From NCBI GenBank assembly GCA_003221635.1, contig QHSR01000243.1:1-38022 (forward strand): a stretch of 38,022 bases of DNA, written 5' to 3'. This DNA is from Candidatus Rokuibacteriota bacterium. Lineage in GTDB: Bacteria > Methylomirabilota > Methylomirabilia > Rokubacteriales > CSP1-6. The position numbers and the translations under genes are program-made. Numbering within the stretch: the stretch's first letter is position 1; the number at the start of each line of letters is the position of its first letter. Below the pieces are notes generated by a model, which worked only from the letters and a program-made list of their open reading frames with translations, was not told the origin of the DNA and did no database searches. Below are positions 9,050 to 17,258 of this stretch, in pieces.

Positions 9050-10102
9050 ATGCCCGGACCGCTCGCCGGACAGATCCAGACTGTGCTCGGCGCCGTGGCG
9101 CCGGACGCGATCGGTGTCACCCTGCCGCACGAGCATCTCCTGATCGACTTCAAGGTGATGTTCGCGGAGCCGCCCGCGGCAAGCGACAAGGGACGCGCGT
9201 GGGAGCCGGTGAGCCTGTCGAACCTGGGCTGGGTCCGCCAGAACTTCAACGCCAACCTCGATAACCTCCGGCTCCTCGACGAGCAGGTGGCCCAGGACGA
9301 GATCCTGTTGTTCAAGCGGGTGGGCGGCCGCACCGTGGTCGATCCGACGCCGAAGACGCTCGGCCGCGATCCACGGGCGCTCGCCCGCATCGCCCGCGCC
9401 ACCGGCCTCAACGTCATCATGGGCGCGGGCTACTACGTGGCCGCGTCTCACCCGGCCGACATGGACCGGCGCTCGGTCGACGAGCTCGCGCGCGAGATGA
9501 TCGCCGACGTCACCACCGGTGTGGGCGACACGTCCATCCGCTCGGGCCTCATCGGCGAGATCGGCACGACCTACCCCTGGACGGAGAACGAGAAGAAGGT
9601 CCTGCGCGCGGCCGTCATCGCCCAGCGGGAGACCGGCGCGCCGCTCATGATCCATCCCGGACGTCACCCCGGCCTGCCCATGGAGCTGGCGGAGTTCGTC
9701 CGGAAGGAAGGCGGCGATCTGCGCCGCACGATCATGTGCCACCTCTGTCGCACGATCGCCGACGTACGGGCGGTGATCGACCTCGCCCAGACGGGCATCT
9801 GGCTCGAGTACGACCTCTTCGGGCTGGAGAACTCGTTCTATCCGTACAATCCAAGCTTCGACATGCCCAACGACGGCGGACGCATGGCCCACGTCCTCGC
9901 CCTCGTCGCCGCCGGCCACCGCGATCAGATCCTCATGTCGCACGATATCGCCTACAAGACCTCGCTCGTGAAGTACGGCGGCTACGGCTATCACCACCTG
10001 CTCGTGAACGTGGTGCCTCGCCTGCGCGCCAAGGGCATGGACGACGCGGGGCTCACCCGGCTCCTCGTCGAGAACCCCGCTCGCGCCTTCGCCATCGCAT
10101 GA
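9050..10102 (+). CDS. Phosphotriesterase-family metal-dependent hydrolase (PHP-like)
   Basis: Start ATG 9050 follows GAGGAGAACC and gives 350 residues; an upstream frame reaching 8810 overlaps the LLM gene and is not used. TIQTVLGAVAPDAIGVTLPH-type starts are typical of the phosphotriesterase homology family. The first metal pair is H27-x-H29 (PHEHLLIDF). LIGEIGTTYPWTENEKKVLRAA carries a Glu at the bridging-ligand position instead of the carboxylated Lys of true phosphotriesterases. MIHPGRHPG and CHLCRTI carry further ligands, and LMSHDI supplies the catalytic aspartate. The natural role is likely lactone or ester hydrolysis rather than organophosphate cleavage. The TGA stop overlaps the ATG of the fragment at 10099. 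Confidence 0.9.
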   Translation: MPGPLAGQIQTVLGAVAPDAIGVTLPHEHLLIDFKVMFAEPPAASDKGRAWEPVSLSNLGWVRQNFNANLDNLRLLDEQVAQDEILLFKRVGGRTVVDPTPKTLGRDPRALARIARATGLNVIMGAGYYVAASHPADMDRRSVDELAREMIADVTTGVGDTSIRSGLIGEIGTTYPWTENEKKVLRAAVIAQRETGAPLMIHPGRHPGLPMELAEFVRKEGGDLRRTIMCHLCRTIADVRAVIDLAQTGIWLEYDLFGLENSFYPYNPSFDMPNDGGRMAHVLALVAAGHRDQILMSHDIAYKTSLVKYGGYGYHHLLVNVVPRLRAKGMDDAGLTRLLVENPARAFAIA

Positions 10103-10290
10103 CCTCGGGGCTGGGCCGGGGCACGGGCCACCGCTTCGGCTCGGGCTGGACCAGCGGTGTCCTGGCGGCCACGTGCGGCGCGCTGGGCTACGGGGGCGTG
10201 CTGTGCCTCCTCTTCCCGGACTGGCTGACGACACCGTCGGCGCGCGCGCACTATCCGATGGACGTGGTGCGCGCCGTGATCTACGTGACG
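10099..10290 (+). pseudogene. Truncated head of a sterol desaturase-like membrane protein
   Basis: The ATG at 10099 overlaps the stop of the phosphotriesterase-family gene (ATGA), the normal arrangement for translational coupling. About 64 residues follow that look like a real membrane-protein N-terminus: SGVLAATCGALGYGGVLCLLFPDWLTTP then YPMDVVRAVIY, i.e. one hydrophobic helix and the start of a second. From memory this pattern matches the first helix of bacterial sterol desaturase/fatty acid hydroxylase-like proteins. The real sequence ends at about 10285-10290, exactly where the oppositely oriented flavoprotein gene ends. Beyond that the frame continues only as antisense of that gene and loses all membrane character. 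The most economical reading is a rearrangement that removed the rest of the gene. Confidence 0.45.
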
Positions 10291-12735
10291 TCAGGCGCGC
10301 ACGCGAAGCGACGTCGGGTCGTAGGGCGGCGCGAGCTGAGCGCGAGCGGACATCCGCTCGCAGGCGATCTCGACCTCCCAGCGACCGCTCGCGACGAAGG
10401 CGTCGGTGGCGCCGTCCGCGCACGCGACCCAGCCGAGTCCGACGGCGCGGCCCAGCGTGTGGCCGTACGCGCCCGAGACGATGCGCCCGACGAGCGTGCC
10501 GTCGCGCCAGATCGGCTCGTCGTGATAGAGAAGGGGCTCCGGATCGTCGAGGATGAGCACCACGAGTCGCCGCGCGAGCGGCTTCTCACGCTGCGCCAGC
10601 AAGGCGTCGCGGCCGGTGAAGGGCGCGCGCTTGTCCAAGCGCACCGCGAACCCCAGCCCGGCCTCCAGCGGGGTGTCCTCGCTGGAGACGTCGTGACCCC
10701 AGGCGCGGTACGCCTTCTCCATACGCAGCGAGTCCATGGCGTGGTAACCGGCATGGCGGAGCCCGAGGTCCTCGCCCGCCTCCACGATGGCGTCGTACAC
10801 GCCCGTCGCGAGCTCGGTGGGAACGTACAGCTCCCAGCCCAGCTCGCCGACGTAGGTGACACGCGCGGCCCTCACGGGGGCGGAGGCCAGCCAGATCTCC
10901 CGCGACGCGAGAAATGGGAACGCCGGGTTCGAGAGGTCGGCGTCGGTGAGGCGGGCGAGGAGCGCGCGCGACCGCGGACCCATCACCCCGAGGACGGCGT
11001 GGCCCGACGTCACGTCGGTGAGCACGGCGCGCGCGTCGCCGAGGTGGCGCCGGATCCAGTGGGTGTTGTGCGTGGCGGCGGACGCTCCGGTGACGACGAG
11101 GAAGGCATCGGCGGAGAGTCTGGTCACCGTGAGGTCCGCCTCGATTCCCCCGCGGGGGTTGAGCATCTGGGTGTAGACGAGGCGGCCGGGCGGCACGTCG
11201 ACGTCGTTGGCGCAGAGACGCTGGAGGACGGCGAGGGCCTCGGGCCCCTCCAGACGAAGCTTGCAGAACGAGGACTGGTCGAAGAGCCCCACGGCCTCCC
11301 GCACCGCCTGGTGCTCGGCCGCAGCGCACGGAAACCAGTTCTGGCGCCCGTAGCTGTAGCGGTAGACCGCTTCCATGCCCGGCGTCGCGTACCAGTTCGC
11401 GCGCTCCCAGCCCATCACCACGCCGAAGCAGGCGCCGCGGTCGGCGAGCCGGTCGTGGAGCACGCTCTTGCGCACGCCGCGGGCTGTGACCGGCTGAAGA
11501 TACGGCCAGTGGATGGCGTAGAGCGCGCCGACCATCTCCACCGTGCGGTCGCGCAGGTAGCGCGGGTTCGCCTGGAAGGCCGCCACGCGGCGGATGTCGA
11601 CATCCCAGAGATCCATCGGCGGCTCGCCGCCCACGATCCACTCCGCCACTGCGCGGCCGGCGCCTGCCCCCGACGCGATGCCGATGGAGTTGAAGCCGGC
11701 CGCGACGTAGAAGTTGCGACACTCCGGCGCTTCGCCCAGGAGGAACCGACCGTCGGGCGTGAAGCTTTCGGGGCCGTTGACGTGGCGGCGCACCGGCGCG
11801 CTCTCGAGCGCGGGGATCCGGAGCACCGCCTGCTCCATGAGGACCCGAAAGTGCTCCCAGTCCTCGGGCAAGAGCGAGAAGGCGAAGTCGGCGGGGATGC
11901 CCTCCATGCCCCACGGCTTCGCCACCGGCTCGAAGCCGCCCATGAGCAGACCGCCGACTTCCTCGCGCACGTAGATGTAGCCGTCGGTGTCGCGGAGCAC
12001 CGGCAGGTCCGGCGTCACTCCGGCCATGGGCTCGGTGACGATGTAGAAGTGCTCCGAGGCGTGGAGCGGCACCGTGACGCCCGCCATTCGCCCGACCTCG
12101 CGCGCCCACATCCCGGCGCAGTTCACCACGACCTCGCACGCTACGTCGCCACCGGGCGTCCGCACGCCCGTGACGCGGCCGTGCTCCACGCGGATCGCGG
12201 TCACGCCGGTGTTCTCGAGGATGGTCGCCCCGCCCTGCCGCGCGCCGCGAGCCAGCGCGAGCGTCGTGTCGATGGGATTGGTGCGCCCGTCGCGTGGCAG
12301 CCACAGGGCGCCCACGAGGTCGTCGATGCGAATGAGCGGCCAGCGGCGGCCCGCCTCCGCGGGCGTGACGACCTCCACGTCGACGTCGAAGCAGCGCGCC
12401 ATGGAGGCGAGGCGCTTGAGCTCGTGCATGCGCTCCCGCGTCCGCGCGAGGCTCACGCTGCCGGGACGCCGGAAGCCCGTGGCCTGGCCCGTCTCCGTCT
12501 CGAGCCGCTCGTAGAGATCGGCGCCGTACTTCGCGAGCCGCGTGAGGTTCTGCGTCGCGCGAAGCTGGCCGACGAGCCCGGCCGCGTGCCAGGTCGTGCC
12601 ACAGGAGACGTCGCGCCGCTCCAGCAGGAGCACGTCGCGCCAGCCCAGCTTCGCGAGGTGGTAGGCGACGCTGCAGCCGGCGATGCCGCCGCCGATCACC
12701 ACGACCCGCGCGTGCGAAGGGAGCGCGCCCGCCAC
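10291..12735 (-). CDS. FAD-dependent dimethylglycine/sarcosine dehydrogenase-like protein with aminomethyltransferase domain
   Basis: The protein has 814 residues from GTG 12735. Residues 10-380 form a DAO-type FAD domain starting VVVIGGGIAGCSVAYHLAK; TTWHAAGL places H50 where dimethylglycine and sarcosine dehydrogenases bind FAD covalently. A short FAO_M-like middle segment (DLWDVDIRRVAAFQANPRY) follows. Then comes a folate-binding GcvT-like half from about 440 onward, with GLFDQSSFCKLRLEGPEA, MLNPRGGIEADLTVTRL and GVMGPRSRALL, and a GCV_T C-barrel ending about 805. Known relatives oxidatively demethylate N-methylated glycines and hand the C1 unit to tetrahydrofolate. Its substrate here may be another N-methyl amine. 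It is co-oriented with the upstream enolase-type gene, 12 bases away. Confidence 0.92.
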   Translation of the reverse strand: MAGALPSHARVVVIGGGIAGCSVAYHLAKLGWRDVLLLERRDVSCGTTWHAAGLVGQLRATQNLTRLAKYGADLYERLETETGQATGFRRPGSVSLARTRERMHELKRLASMARCFDVDVEVVTPAEAGRRWPLIRIDDLVGALWLPRDGRTNPIDTTLALARGARQGGATILENTGVTAIRVEHGRVTGVRTPGGDVACEVVVNCAGMWAREVGRMAGVTVPLHASEHFYIVTEPMAGVTPDLPVLRDTDGYIYVREEVGGLLMGGFEPVAKPWGMEGIPADFAFSLLPEDWEHFRVLMEQAVLRIPALESAPVRRHVNGPESFTPDGRFLLGEAPECRNFYVAAGFNSIGIASGAGAGRAVAEWIVGGEPPMDLWDVDIRRVAAFQANPRYLRDRTVEMVGALYAIHWPYLQPVTARGVRKSVLHDRLADRGACFGVVMGWERANWYATPGMEAVYRYSYGRQNWFPCAAAEHQAVREAVGLFDQSSFCKLRLEGPEALAVLQRLCANDVDVPPGRLVYTQMLNPRGGIEADLTVTRLSADAFLVVTGASAATHNTHWIRRHLGDARAVLTDVTSGHAVLGVMGPRSRALLARLTDADLSNPAFPFLASREIWLASAPVRAARVTYVGELGWELYVPTELATGVYDAIVEAGEDLGLRHAGYHAMDSLRMEKAYRAWGHDVSSEDTPLEAGLGFAVRLDKRAPFTGRDALLAQREKPLARRLVVLILDDPEPLLYHDEPIWRDGTLVGRIVSGAYGHTLGRAVGLGWVACADGATDAFVASGRWEVEIACERMSARAQLAPPYDPTSLRVRA

Positions 12736-12747
12736 CGGGCGATCCGG

Positions 12748-13899
12748 CTACGGCCCCTCGTCGCGAGGCGTCGGCACGGTGCGCGAGGGGAACTCTCGGT
12801 AGGCGTACCGGGCCAGCACATCCTCGCGGAGCTCGACGCCGAGCCCCGGCGCCGTGGGCACCGGCAGGTAGCCGCGCTCGACCCGGAAGGGATTCACGGC
12901 GACTTCCGCGGCGCGCGACTCGAAGTTCACGAAGTACTCGGTGATCAGGAAGTTCGGGATGACCGCCGACACGTGTAGCGTCGCGGCGAGGCCGACGGTG
13001 GTGCTGTTGTAGTTGTGGGGCGAGACGACCACGTGGTAGGCCTCGGCCATGGCCGCGATCTCGCGGAGCTCCTCGATGCCACCCACGTTGCACACGTCGG
13101 GGTTGATGATGTCGGCGGCGCGGCGCTCGAAGACCTCGCGGAATTCGAAGCGCGTATAGAGCTCCTCGCCGGTGACGATCGGCATCCGGATCTCGCGTCG
13201 GCACTCGGCCAGGGCGCCCACGTCGCGCGCCGACACCGGCTCTTCATACCAGAAGGGATCGAAGGGCTCGAGCAGGCGCGCCACGCGAACGGCGTGCATC
13301 GGCGCCAGCCGACGGTGGACCTCGATCAGCAAATCCACCGTGGGTCCCACCGCGTCTCGCACGGCGCGGACGGTCTCCACCACCTGCTGCTCGGTGTCGC
13401 GCGAGATGTGCGTGCGCCACGGGCCCGGGAACGGGTCGAACTTGAGCGCGCTGAAGCCCCGGGCCACCGTCTCCTTCGCCTTCGCCGCGTAGGCGTCCGG
13501 GGTCTTGGCGCCCGAGTACCAGCCGTTCGCGTAGACGCGGATCCGTTCGCGGCACGGCCCGCCGAGCAGACTCACGACGGGCACGCCGAGACGCTTGCCG
13601 GCCAGGTCCCAGAGCGCCTGCTCGATGCCGCTCACGGCGCTCCAGAAATCCATGGCGCCGCGCTTGGACGCGAAGTCGTGGTACGCCCAGTGCGTGAAGT
13701 GACGGATGTGGCCGGCGTCCCGGCCAACGAGGTAGCGTCCGAGCTGTCGCAGATGGGCGGCGATCGACTGGTCCCGATCCGCCTGCGTGTAGCACTCGCC
13801 CCAGCCGTGCAGCCCATCGGAGGTCTCGACCTTCACGAAGAGCCAGTTCTTCCCGTATCCCGGATCGACGATGAACGGCGTGACGGCCGTCACCTTCAT
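12748..13899 (-). CDS. Enolase-superfamily (mandelate racemase/galactonate dehydratase-like) enzyme
   Basis: The protein has 383 residues from ATG 13899, with GGGAGG upstream; longer frames from further upstream are read-through of antisense DNA. The N-terminal capping domain covers about 1-115 (FVKVETSDGLHGWGECY). The barrel shows K153 in ALKFDPF. Metal ligands are E193 (LLIEVHRR), E219 (FWYEEPV) and E245 (VTGEELYTR), with H295 in VVSPHNYNS as catalytic base. This pattern fits the mandelate racemase/galactonate dehydratase branch, which dehydrates aldonic acids or racemises alpha-hydroxy acids. The exact substrate is not visible. It leads an operon with the flavoprotein gene and is divergent from the ModE-like gene at 13975. 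Confidence 0.9.
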   Translation of the reverse strand: MKVTAVTPFIVDPGYGKNWLFVKVETSDGLHGWGECYTQADRDQSIAAHLRQLGRYLVGRDAGHIRHFTHWAYHDFASKRGAMDFWSAVSGIEQALWDLAGKRLGVPVVSLLGGPCRERIRVYANGWYSGAKTPDAYAAKAKETVARGFSALKFDPFPGPWRTHISRDTEQQVVETVRAVRDAVGPTVDLLIEVHRRLAPMHAVRVARLLEPFDPFWYEEPVSARDVGALAECRREIRMPIVTGEELYTRFEFREVFERRAADIINPDVCNVGGIEELREIAAMAEAYHVVVSPHNYNSTTVGLAATLHVSAVIPNFLITEYFVNFESRAAEVAVNPFRVERGYLPVPTAPGLGVELREDVLARYAYREFPSRTVPTPRDEGP

Positions 13900-13942
13900 G
13901 AGCTGACCTCCCTCATCTTGGCGTACCCTCGTGCCATGGTAA

Positions 13943-13968
13943 TGCGAGCCGCAGGCGAGGCGAGCCTC
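13943..13968 (+). repeat. Collapsed copy of the GCGAGCC-flanked repeat
   Basis: Just 5' of the ModE-like gene, TGCGAGCCGCAGGCGAGG followed by CGAGCCTC joins the two ends of the repeat seen at 17129-17255 read on the opposite strand. The hairpin between the two GCGAGCC motifs is gone. The orientation relative to the downstream gene is the same as in the full copies. Confidence 0.5.
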
Positions 13969-13974
13969 TAAGCC

Positions 13975-14370
13975 GTGGAGCCTAAACTGAGGGTTTGGGT
14001 CGTGTTCGGCAAGCGCTTGAAGCTCGGCGGCGGACGGGCGCACCTGCTCCGATCGATCGACAGGCGAGGATCGCTTCGGCAGGCAGCGGCGGAGCTCGGC
14101 ATGTCCTACCGCAACGCGTGGGGCTACTTGCAGGAGCTGGAACGCGCGGCCGGCTTCAAGTTCGTCGAGCGCGCGCCGGGCGGCGGGCCTCGAAGCGGTA
14201 TGCGCCTGACCGTCGCCGGCCGCGAGTTCCTGGCGTGCTACCAGAAGTTCCGCCGCGGCATCGAGGAGGCGGCCGAGCGCCACTTCGAGCGCTCCTTCAA
14301 GGGCAAGGAGTTCAGGTCGCGGACGCGACCGCCAGAGCGATCCGCTCGGGCGAGAGCGGCAGTTCGGTGA
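13975..14370 (+). CDS. ModE/LysR-type winged-helix DNA-binding protein
   Basis: The protein has 131 residues from GTG 13975. Residues 5-110 match the N-terminal winged helix of molybdate-responsive ModE: LKLGGGRAHLLRSIDRRGSLRQAAAELGMSYRNAWGYLQELE, followed by the wing with ERAPGGGPRSGMRLTVAGREFL. The molybdate-binding Mop domains of full ModE are absent, as in many stand-alone ModE-N proteins. The final 20 Arg-rich residues run antisense into the last 59 bases of the molybdenum hydroxylase large-subunit gene, so the two genes overlap tail to tail. Location next to a molybdoenzyme suggests it regulates molybdenum-related genes; this is inference. Confidence 0.85.
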   Translation: MEPKLRVWVVFGKRLKLGGGRAHLLRSIDRRGSLRQAAAELGMSYRNAWGYLQELERAAGFKFVERAPGGGPRSGMRLTVAGREFLACYQKFRRGIEEAAERHFERSFKGKEFRSRTRPPERSARARAAVR

Positions 14371-16624
14371 GCCGCACGCCGGTCGCGTCCTCGATCGCGT
14401 TGGCGATGGCGGCCGGCGCCGGCACGATCGGCGGTTCGCCGACACCCCGCGCCCCGAAGGGGCCGTGCGGCGACGGCTTCTCCACGATGATCGTCTCGAT
14501 GTTCGGCAAATCCGCCGAGGTGAGCTTCCGGTAGTCGAGGAGGCTCGGGTTCGTCAGCCGCCCCTTGTCGTCATACATGAGCGCCTCGGTCAGCGCCATC
14601 CCGAGGCTCTGGACGGCCCCGCCCTGCATCTGGCCCTCGATCGCCAGCGGGTTGATGGCCTTGCCGACGTCCTGGACGACGACGAAGTCGTGCAGCGTCA
14701 CCTCGCCGGTCTCGGGATCGACCTCGATCTTCGCCAGCTGGGCGCAGAACGCGGGGGCCTGCACCGAGAAGGCCGGATGGCTGATGCCGAGCACCGGCTG
14801 CACCTTCGACATGTAGAGGTTGCCCTTCTTGCCGATCTGCGCGAGCGTGATGCCCTTGTTCGGCACGCCGCGGACCACGACCTTCTCGTTGTCGATCTCG
14901 AGGTCATGCACCGAGGCTTCCAGCTCCTTGGCGGCGATCTCGAGCGTCTGGTTGCGCGCGTCCTTGGCGGCTTCCATCACCGCGACACCGACGGTGTAGA
15001 TCGTCTTGCTGCCGGCGCTGAGGCCCGTCATCGGCGCCACGTCCGTGTCGCCGGTCGTGATCCGCACCTTGTCGATGTCGATGCCGTAGGCGGTCGCGGC
15101 GATCTGCGCCAGCGCGATATTGGTCCCGGCGATGTCCACCTGGCCGGTCAGCACCTGGAGCGAGCCGTCGGGATTGAGCCGTACGGTGGCGCCGGTCGGC
15201 TGGAGGCCGCCGAGCCAGCCGCCGAGCGATAGTCCGGTCCCGCGCAGCCGGCCCTTCGGGCTGCTCGCCTTCCACTCGGCGCGCTTCTTCCAGAGCGGAT
15301 GCTCGGCGAGGCGGGTCAGCACCTCGACGCCGCCGTTGCTCAGCCAGGGCTGGTTGTTGGCCATCTTGTCGCCTTCGCGCTGCAGATGGCGGAGCCGGAA
15401 CTCGACCGGATCGACGCCGAGCGCCTTCGCGAGCTGCTCCATCTGCGAGTCGATCGCGAAGATCGTCTGCGGCGCGACCGGCGCGCGGTAGGCGGCGATG
15501 CTCGGCTTGTGCGTGAGCACCTCGAATCCCTTGACGTCGAAGCTCGGCCAGAGATAGAGGCTCGCGAGGAACACGCCGCTCACCGCCAGCACCGCGCCGG
15601 AGAAGGCGCCGGACTCGAGGATCGCCTCTCCTTCGAGCGCCATGAGCGTGCCGTCGCGCTTCACGCCGGTCTTCAGGCGGATGATGACCTGGGGCGCCGG
15701 CATGCCGGCCTCCAGCTCCTCGCGCCGGGTCATCACGTAGCGCACCGGCCGCCCGGTCGCGCGCGCCAGGATCGCCGTGATCGGCTCGCAGAGGGCGCGG
15801 ATCTTACCGCCGAAGCCGCCGCCGCACTCCATCGGGATCACCTTGATGCGGTTCTCCGACAGCTCCAGGACGTCGGCCACCTCCGAGCGCGTGTTGAACG
15901 AGCCCTGCGTGCTCGCCCAGAGCGTCAGGAACCCGGTCGTGTCCCACTGGGCCAGCACCGCGTGCGGCTCGAGGTAGCCCTGATGGACCATCGGAACGCG
16001 GTACGTCTTCTCGATCACGACGTCCGACTCGGCGAAGCCCTTCGCCACGTCGCCGCGCTGGATGCGCGCCTGCTGGGAGATATTGACCGCCTTCGCCGGC
16101 TTGGCCTCGGTCGTCACGCCCGCGACACTGCCGTGAGCCTGAGCCTCGCTCGTGTCCGCCTCGGTCCCCGCGTCGGCGACCGGCGGCGCGCCGGGCTTCA
16201 TCGCCTCGAGCGGATCGGCGGAGACCGCCAGGACCTCGTACTGCACGTCGATGAGGTCGAGCGCTTCCTCGGCGATCGCCAGCTCGTCGGCGGCGACGGC
16301 GGCGACCGGCTGGCCCGCGAAGACCACCCGGTCGATCGCCAGCACCGCGTGCGCGCGCGTCGGCGCCTTCCGCTTCAGCTCGGGAATGTCGGCGGCGGTC
16401 AGGACCGCGCGCACGCCCGGCAGCGCGCGCGCCCGGCTCACGTCGATGCGGAGGATCCGCGCGTGCGCGTGCGGGCTGCGGAGGAGCTTGGCGTGCAGGA
16501 GCCCGCGCGGGTTGAGATCCGCGACGTACTGGACCTGGCCGGTGACCTTCTCGGGCCCGTCCGGCCGCAGGATCGACAGTCCAATTCCCTTCACGTCGCG
16601 GGTCGTCTTCATCACGCTGGACAT
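14312..16624 (-). CDS. Molybdenum hydroxylase large subunit (xanthine dehydrogenase/aldehyde oxidase family)
   Basis: The protein has 770 residues from ATG 16624 after GGAGGAG. The first about 125 residues form the a/b hammerhead domain (RPDGPEKVTGQVQYVADLNPRG), followed by the molybdopterin-binding domain. GGGFGGKIRALCEP is the first MCD-cofactor loop. The catalytic glutamate is E730 in GARGVGEPPIVPAP. The active-site loop reads SIAAYRAPVAPQT and lacks the AYxCSFR motif of form I CO dehydrogenase, so CO oxidation is unlikely; an aldehyde or N-heterocycle hydroxylase is more probable. It is the third gene of an M-S-L operon with the subunits at 16628 and 17259. Confidence 0.93.
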   Translation of the reverse strand: MSSVMKTTRDVKGIGLSILRPDGPEKVTGQVQYVADLNPRGLLHAKLLRSPHAHARILRIDVSRARALPGVRAVLTAADIPELKRKAPTRAHAVLAIDRVVFAGQPVAAVAADELAIAEEALDLIDVQYEVLAVSADPLEAMKPGAPPVADAGTEADTSEAQAHGSVAGVTTEAKPAKAVNISQQARIQRGDVAKGFAESDVVIEKTYRVPMVHQGYLEPHAVLAQWDTTGFLTLWASTQGSFNTRSEVADVLELSENRIKVIPMECGGGFGGKIRALCEPITAILARATGRPVRYVMTRREELEAGMPAPQVIIRLKTGVKRDGTLMALEGEAILESGAFSGAVLAVSGVFLASLYLWPSFDVKGFEVLTHKPSIAAYRAPVAPQTIFAIDSQMEQLAKALGVDPVEFRLRHLQREGDKMANNQPWLSNGGVEVLTRLAEHPLWKKRAEWKASSPKGRLRGTGLSLGGWLGGLQPTGATVRLNPDGSLQVLTGQVDIAGTNIALAQIAATAYGIDIDKVRITTGDTDVAPMTGLSAGSKTIYTVGVAVMEAAKDARNQTLEIAAKELEASVHDLEIDNEKVVVRGVPNKGITLAQIGKKGNLYMSKVQPVLGISHPAFSVQAPAFCAQLAKIEVDPETGEVTLHDFVVVQDVGKAINPLAIEGQMQGGAVQSLGMALTEALMYDDKGRLTNPSLLDYRKLTSADLPNIETIIVEKPSPHGPFGARGVGEPPIVPAPAAIANAIEDATGVRLTELPLSPERIALAVASAT

Positions 16625-16627
16625 GAA

Positions 16628-17110
16628 TCAGCTCCTCCGGCCGGCCGCGGCGCCGGCGGTCTCGGTGATCGCGGCTAGCATCTTCGTGTAGCCGGTGCAG
16701 CGACAGAGATTGCCGGCGATCCCGTAGCGGATCTCTTCCTCGGTCGGATGCGGGTTCTCCGTCAAGAGCGCGGCGGCGGCCATCAGCACGCCCGGGATGC
16801 AGAAGCCGCACTGGGGCACGCCGTGGCGGACGAACGCGTCCTGCAGCGGGTGCAGCGCGCCCGGACGCCCGAGTCCTTCGATCGTGAGCACGGCGTGGCC
16901 ACGAGCCTGCATGGCGAGCAGGAGGCAGCTCGCGATCGGCTTACCGTCGAGGTGCACCGTGCAGGCGCCGCAGTCGCCGGTGCCGCACCCTTCCTTCGGC
17001 CCCGTCAGGCCCATGCGCTCCCGCAGGGCGTCCAGCAGAGTGTCCCAGGGCTGAACCAGTACCTCGGCCGACTCGCCGTTTACCGTGCAGTTCAGAACTA
17101 GCTTCGCCAC
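16628..17110 (-). CDS. Molybdenum hydroxylase small subunit, two [2Fe-2S] clusters
   Basis: The protein has 160 residues from GTG 17110, with GAGGGGATC upstream. The plant-type ferredoxin domain carries C42, C47, C50 (GCGTGDCGACTVHLDGK) and C62. The all-helical second domain carries C101, C104 (PQCGFCIPG), C136 and C138 (NLCRCTGY). All eight cysteines expected for the family are present. It passes electrons from the molybdenum centre of the large subunit to the FAD of the medium subunit. It ends four bases before the large-subunit start, so the pair is coupled. A repeat-rich 148-base spacer separates it from the FAD subunit gene upstream. Confidence 0.95.
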   Translation of the reverse strand: MAKLVLNCTVNGESAEVLVQPWDTLLDALRERMGLTGPKEGCGTGDCGACTVHLDGKPIASCLLLAMQARGHAVLTIEGLGRPGALHPLQDAFVRHGVPQCGFCIPGVLMAAAALLTENPHPTEEEIRYGIAGNLCRCTGYTKMLAAITETAGAAAGRRS

Positions 17111-17128
17111 GTCTGATCCCCTCTTTTT

Positions 17129-17255
17129 ATAGGCTCGCCTCGCACGCGGGGGCCCGAGCCCCCGGCCGTGCTGCGGCTCGCACTGCCACTTTCATAGGCT
17201 CGCCTCGGCCGGCGGGGCCCCAGCCCCGCGACGGCTTGCGGCTCGCACTGCCACT
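17129..17255 (-). repeat. Two tandem copies of a hairpin-containing repeat
   Basis: Copies lie at 17129-17190 and 17194-17255, 65 bases apart, each about 62 long. The ends are almost identical (ATAGGCTCGCCTCG at the left, CTGCCACT at the right). The centres differ but each forms a strong hairpin: on the minus strand GCGGGGC-TGGG-GCCCCGC in one and GGGGGC-TCGG-GCCCCC in the other. GCGAGCC occurs on both sides of the hairpin. The block sits between the FAD-subunit and iron-sulfur-subunit genes of one operon, directly 5' of the latter. Confidence 0.8.
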
Positions 17256-17258
17256 ACA

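Noticed and set aside
9736-12978. A plus-strand frame of more than 1000 codons opposite the flavoprotein gene
   Set aside because: It is an antisense shadow of a high-GC gene; composition is Arg/Ala/Asp/Gly/His repeats with no domain. Only the first real part, 10099-10290, looks like protein, and that is treated as a truncated gene.
14312-16624. Form I CO dehydrogenase large subunit (coxL)
   Set aside because: The M-S-L gene order fits, but the AYxCSFR active-site motif is absent (AAYRAPVAP instead).
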